Assembly (NCBI GenBank): GCA_944390015.1
Contig: CALXOL010000002.1
Location: 110,133 to 174,132 of the forward strand
Direction: 5' to 3'
DNA from: an uncultured Spirochaetaceae bacterium
Lineage (GTDB): Bacteria; Spirochaetota; Spirochaetia; Sphaerochaetales; Sphaerochaetaceae
DNA: 64,000 bases
Part shown: positions 63,101-64,000 of the stretch, in pieces
How the letters are laid out: each line of letters begins with the position of its first letter
Position numbering within the stretch: the stretch's first letter is position 1
Translations under genes and position numbers: made by a program
The notes under the pieces: generated by a model
What the model saw: only the letters and a program-made list of their open reading frames with translations
The model's database searches: none
Told to the model about the DNA's origin: nothing

Positions 63101-63238
63101 ATGAATGTTTCCACTCCAAGTCGAAATTATTTCTGATGGCGTTCTTGAGATTACACTTTTATTAGAAACCAGTGTTGAAGATAGTCTGGAGATAGTGTTT
63201 TTCCCATACTTTTCTATTTCAAGATTATCTTCTAACAC
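60128..63238 (-). CDS. SF2 helicase with nuclease-like C-terminus (restriction/defence type)
   Basis: 1036 residues from a GTG at 63238, with GGAGGAG just upstream. The helicase core has VIIPTGVGKTETMLSL (Walker A 84-90), FIDEAHHTAA (DEAH 194-197), VQFTATPFREDG (motif III), VVCVDMFGEGFDQPN (motif V) and QFIGRFTRVGNG (motif VI), as in type I/III restriction ATPases. The last ~170 residues contain DDGSGEMADIIAI, then IELYHLKYA and SRWKH, a D...E-x-K-like arrangement fitting a PD-(D/E)xK nuclease. No methylase or specificity gene is adjacent. It lies outside the right guaA repeat, so it belongs to a different insertion or to the chromosome. Confidence 0.82.
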   Translation of the reverse strand: MLEDNLEIEKYGKNTISRLSSTLVSNKSVISRTPSEIISTWSGNIHLHEETETDKGLRGPQLGACYAVLAHWTVSSEIATVIIPTGVGKTETMLSLLVTERCKKLLVTVPSNALRKQLGDKFVQLGLLRELKIINNTVENPIVGILSESFKDAESLYSFIDKCNVVVTTVSLLAKQEDETLIILAKKFSHYFIDEAHHTAAATWDNLREHFKKSEAKIVQFTATPFREDGKRITGKVVYNFPLRTAQEQCYFSRIDFKAVSTLTTQKADRLIAEKAIEVLKERFDQGFPNQIIMARAGSKDRANELIEIYKELAPELNPVIIHTGLKSQEIKANTQILQVGETHIVVCVDMFGEGFDQPNFKIAALHDPKKGLAVTLQFIGRFTRVGNGKLGPATFVANILDNDFKDSIAELYNEDSDWNRIIPAISFKAIGKELEFEEIANNFSGDNLYQVVSVESLNPAYSTAVYKNQNSQWNPELTVEDFNLGEEDSLHILSNSDRDIIIAIVVKKLQAQWTTSKVCNDINYELFIFYNDKENNLLFINSSKNEGYYKEIAQKLLNNPNPDKIDGEDCFKVFHGIKRLILNNVGLKQFIGRSTRYRMSIGSDVSDAISLLEKQNSTKSLIAGSGYKNGAKYSIGVSCKGRIWSVMRGNIANQIEWFKEIGKILSNPRISSSDILNGTLIPTDIETLPTENIFDVDWSEETYDYKTETAITISFGDKCVPLLYTDLSVLNVDVSKSEISFRISYDVGTSNESFSVDCILKLTLNSNKHPISQYSILSASSDVQIFIGRKRKLSLVEYLQEYEPTFFFVDGSQLTGTKYVKAKTELGLYDTTKLISRNWEKVDLSKESMWDGSILLKNSIQYSIIEELKTSLKYSLIINDDGSGEMADIIAILPPSEKEGDESIDIELYHLKYAANGKPSRKIKNLYEVCGQAQKSSRWKHKCNSDPSVLFNHIKKREELFKKKHPDDSRVVYGKAEDLSNLKRYSKSLKYNFKVFIVQPGIDTSNITDEMRAVLSCTENYLDEVACIPLVVIGS

Positions 63239-63491
63239 AGCTCCTCCCGTTCTTTAGATACATTACATTTGTATGAGGCCAATCCACTTTTCAAAACCAA
63301 ACGCATCAACATCCAGAGTTGTTCAGTTCTCTTCGATGGTTCATTTCATAGTAACTGGTGCAGTATTCTTCTTTAATGCCGCACCTCCAAGGTATAAAAT
63401 CTGCATTCTGATAAATCATACACGGATATCCTTGAAGTTATTATATTATACTTCAATAAAGCATTCGCGTCTCCCAAAAGCTTTTGATATT
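63239..63491. other. gap between the helicase and GNAT genes
   Basis: About 250 bp without a supported gene. The plus-strand frame at 63273-63650 runs antisense into the acetyltransferase gene and is a shadow. The upstream end holds the helicase Shine-Dalgarno; nothing else is recognised. Confidence 0.35.
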
Positions 63492-64000
63492 TCAAAATAT
63501 GCTTTCTGGTCTATAGATCATCTCATAGAATGCTATCTCAGGTGTAAATCGGCGAACTCCTTCCTGTTCCATTCCGAGATGTCTGTATTTATCGGCCTTG
63601 AGGGTTTCGTCGGTCTCCAGAACTACAGGAAGCCTTTTCTCATCTGCTAATCGAAAGACTTCTTCCATAGCCTTCCTCATATATCCTTTCCCCTGATACT
63701 CCTTTTTTACGCATAGCATCTCCACGCTCAGAAACTTCTCTCCGTTCTTCTTCATCATGTCGGCAAGGGAAGATCCTCCGTTCTTGAGAAGCTTAGATAG
63801 GTCATATAGTGGTCTTGTACCTACAGCCTTCATTGCCCTGAATGGGAAGGAAAGCATTATATGAAGCGGAGGATGCGAATCGGAATAAGAGATGGCAATA
63901 TATGCTTCTCTGTTATCTCCGACGGAATATATCCAGCCGCTCTTTAATGCAGTTCGTATGGACATCTCCAGGTATCTTAATATCCTCTCTCTTGAACCGA
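63492..64000 (-). CDS. GNAT-family N-acetyltransferase, 5' end outside the window
   Basis: The frame is open to the right edge (GSRERILRYLEM precedes the first internal Met at 63965), so the gene probably starts beyond base 64000. The acetyl-CoA motif A is clear: LSVEMLCVKKEYQGKGYMRK with Q-G-K-G. VVLETDETLKADKYRHLGME is motif B with the usual YxxLGF/M end. It acetylates an unknown substrate. Its composition resembles the native genes of region 1 rather than the AT-rich defence region. Confidence 0.82.
   Translation of the reverse strand, partial: GSRERILRYLEMSIRTALKSGWIYSVGDNREAYIAISYSDSHPPLHIMLSFPFRAMKAVGTRPLYDLSKLLKNGGSSLADMMKKNGEKFLSVEMLCVKKEYQGKGYMRKAMEEVFRLADEKRLPVVLETDETLKADKYRHLGMEQEGVRRFTPEIAFYEMIYRPESIF

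Noticed and set aside
1..64000. CRISPR arrays, tRNA or rRNA genes
   Set aside because: No regularly spaced repeats, cloverleaf with CCA end, or rRNA-like segments were recognised on either strand by reading; a covariance-model scan was not possible.

Overview
The window looks like a chromosomal segment of an anaerobic, host-associated spirochaete, probably Sphaerochaetaceae-like. This is an inference, supported by a family-1 solute-binding protein with a cysteine-free 'GGAKES' leader end, tandem DUF1207-like outer-membrane proteins and many exported redox proteins. No rRNA or tRNA gene was recognised to anchor the taxonomy.

Region 1 (1-12144) is ordinary chromosome. It holds the end of a helical-repeat protein, two tandem beta-barrel-like proteins, a C_GCAxxG_C_C protein, and a uroporphyrinogen-decarboxylase-like / solute-binding protein / M20 peptidase / cysteine-desulfidase-like operon with a GntR regulator at its end. 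A histidine phosphatase, an AAA_14 ATPase relic and a stand-alone GMP synthetase (guaA without the amidotransferase domain) follow. The last codons of guaA plus its terminator (12130-12304) recur as a direct repeat at 59896-60070, 47,766 bp away. The 3' end of guaA is a known integration site, so everything between may be one or several nested genomic islands.

Region 2 (12.5-32.6 kb) is a redox and hydrolase regulon around a LysR regulator (17813-18721). It contains aldo/keto reductases, alcohol dehydrogenases (one broken by an in-frame amber codon), FMN reductases, two exported flavodoxins, carboxymuconolactone-decarboxylase-type proteins, several exported alpha/beta hydrolases, a DUF362 lipoprotein, a DUF4405-like membrane protein, an ArsP-like permease and a MATE exporter. 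Five transcription units share one upstream element, GTKATAAS-N14-AGACTWCT, 41-50 nt before the first gene. This fits one LysR-controlled regulon.

Region 3 (32.7-40.4 kb) is an integrative/plasmid-like module. It has an AAA+ ATPase, three divergent paralogues of an unknown ~120-aa protein separated by small stable hairpins, a double-HTH regulator, an excisionase-like protein, a tyrosine integrase, a MobC-like protein and a Pif1/RecD-like helicase. Facing it (40.5-47.5 kb, minus strand) is an operon with a strong promoter encoding a 1175-aa protein ending in a tyrosine-recombinase-like domain, a 521-aa tyrosine-recombinase-like protein and an unknown 346-aa protein. A two-gene GNAT/60-aa unit lies downstream. 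The two recombinase-like proteins have lost complementary catalytic residues, which is the best candidate here for an undescribed system.

Region 4 (47.7-63.2 kb) is a worn defence island. It holds an IS3 relic, a DUF2806 protein, a truncated and frameshifted PglZ (BREX relic), a relic of the AAA+ gene of region 3, an intact UG/Abi-like reverse transcriptase, an ISL3 relic, a SIR2-like gene split by a complete IS1182-family element, a NERD nuclease-like protein and, beyond the right guaA repeat, a 1036-aa SF2 helicase with a nuclease-like C-terminus. A GNAT acetyltransferase gene runs off the right edge.
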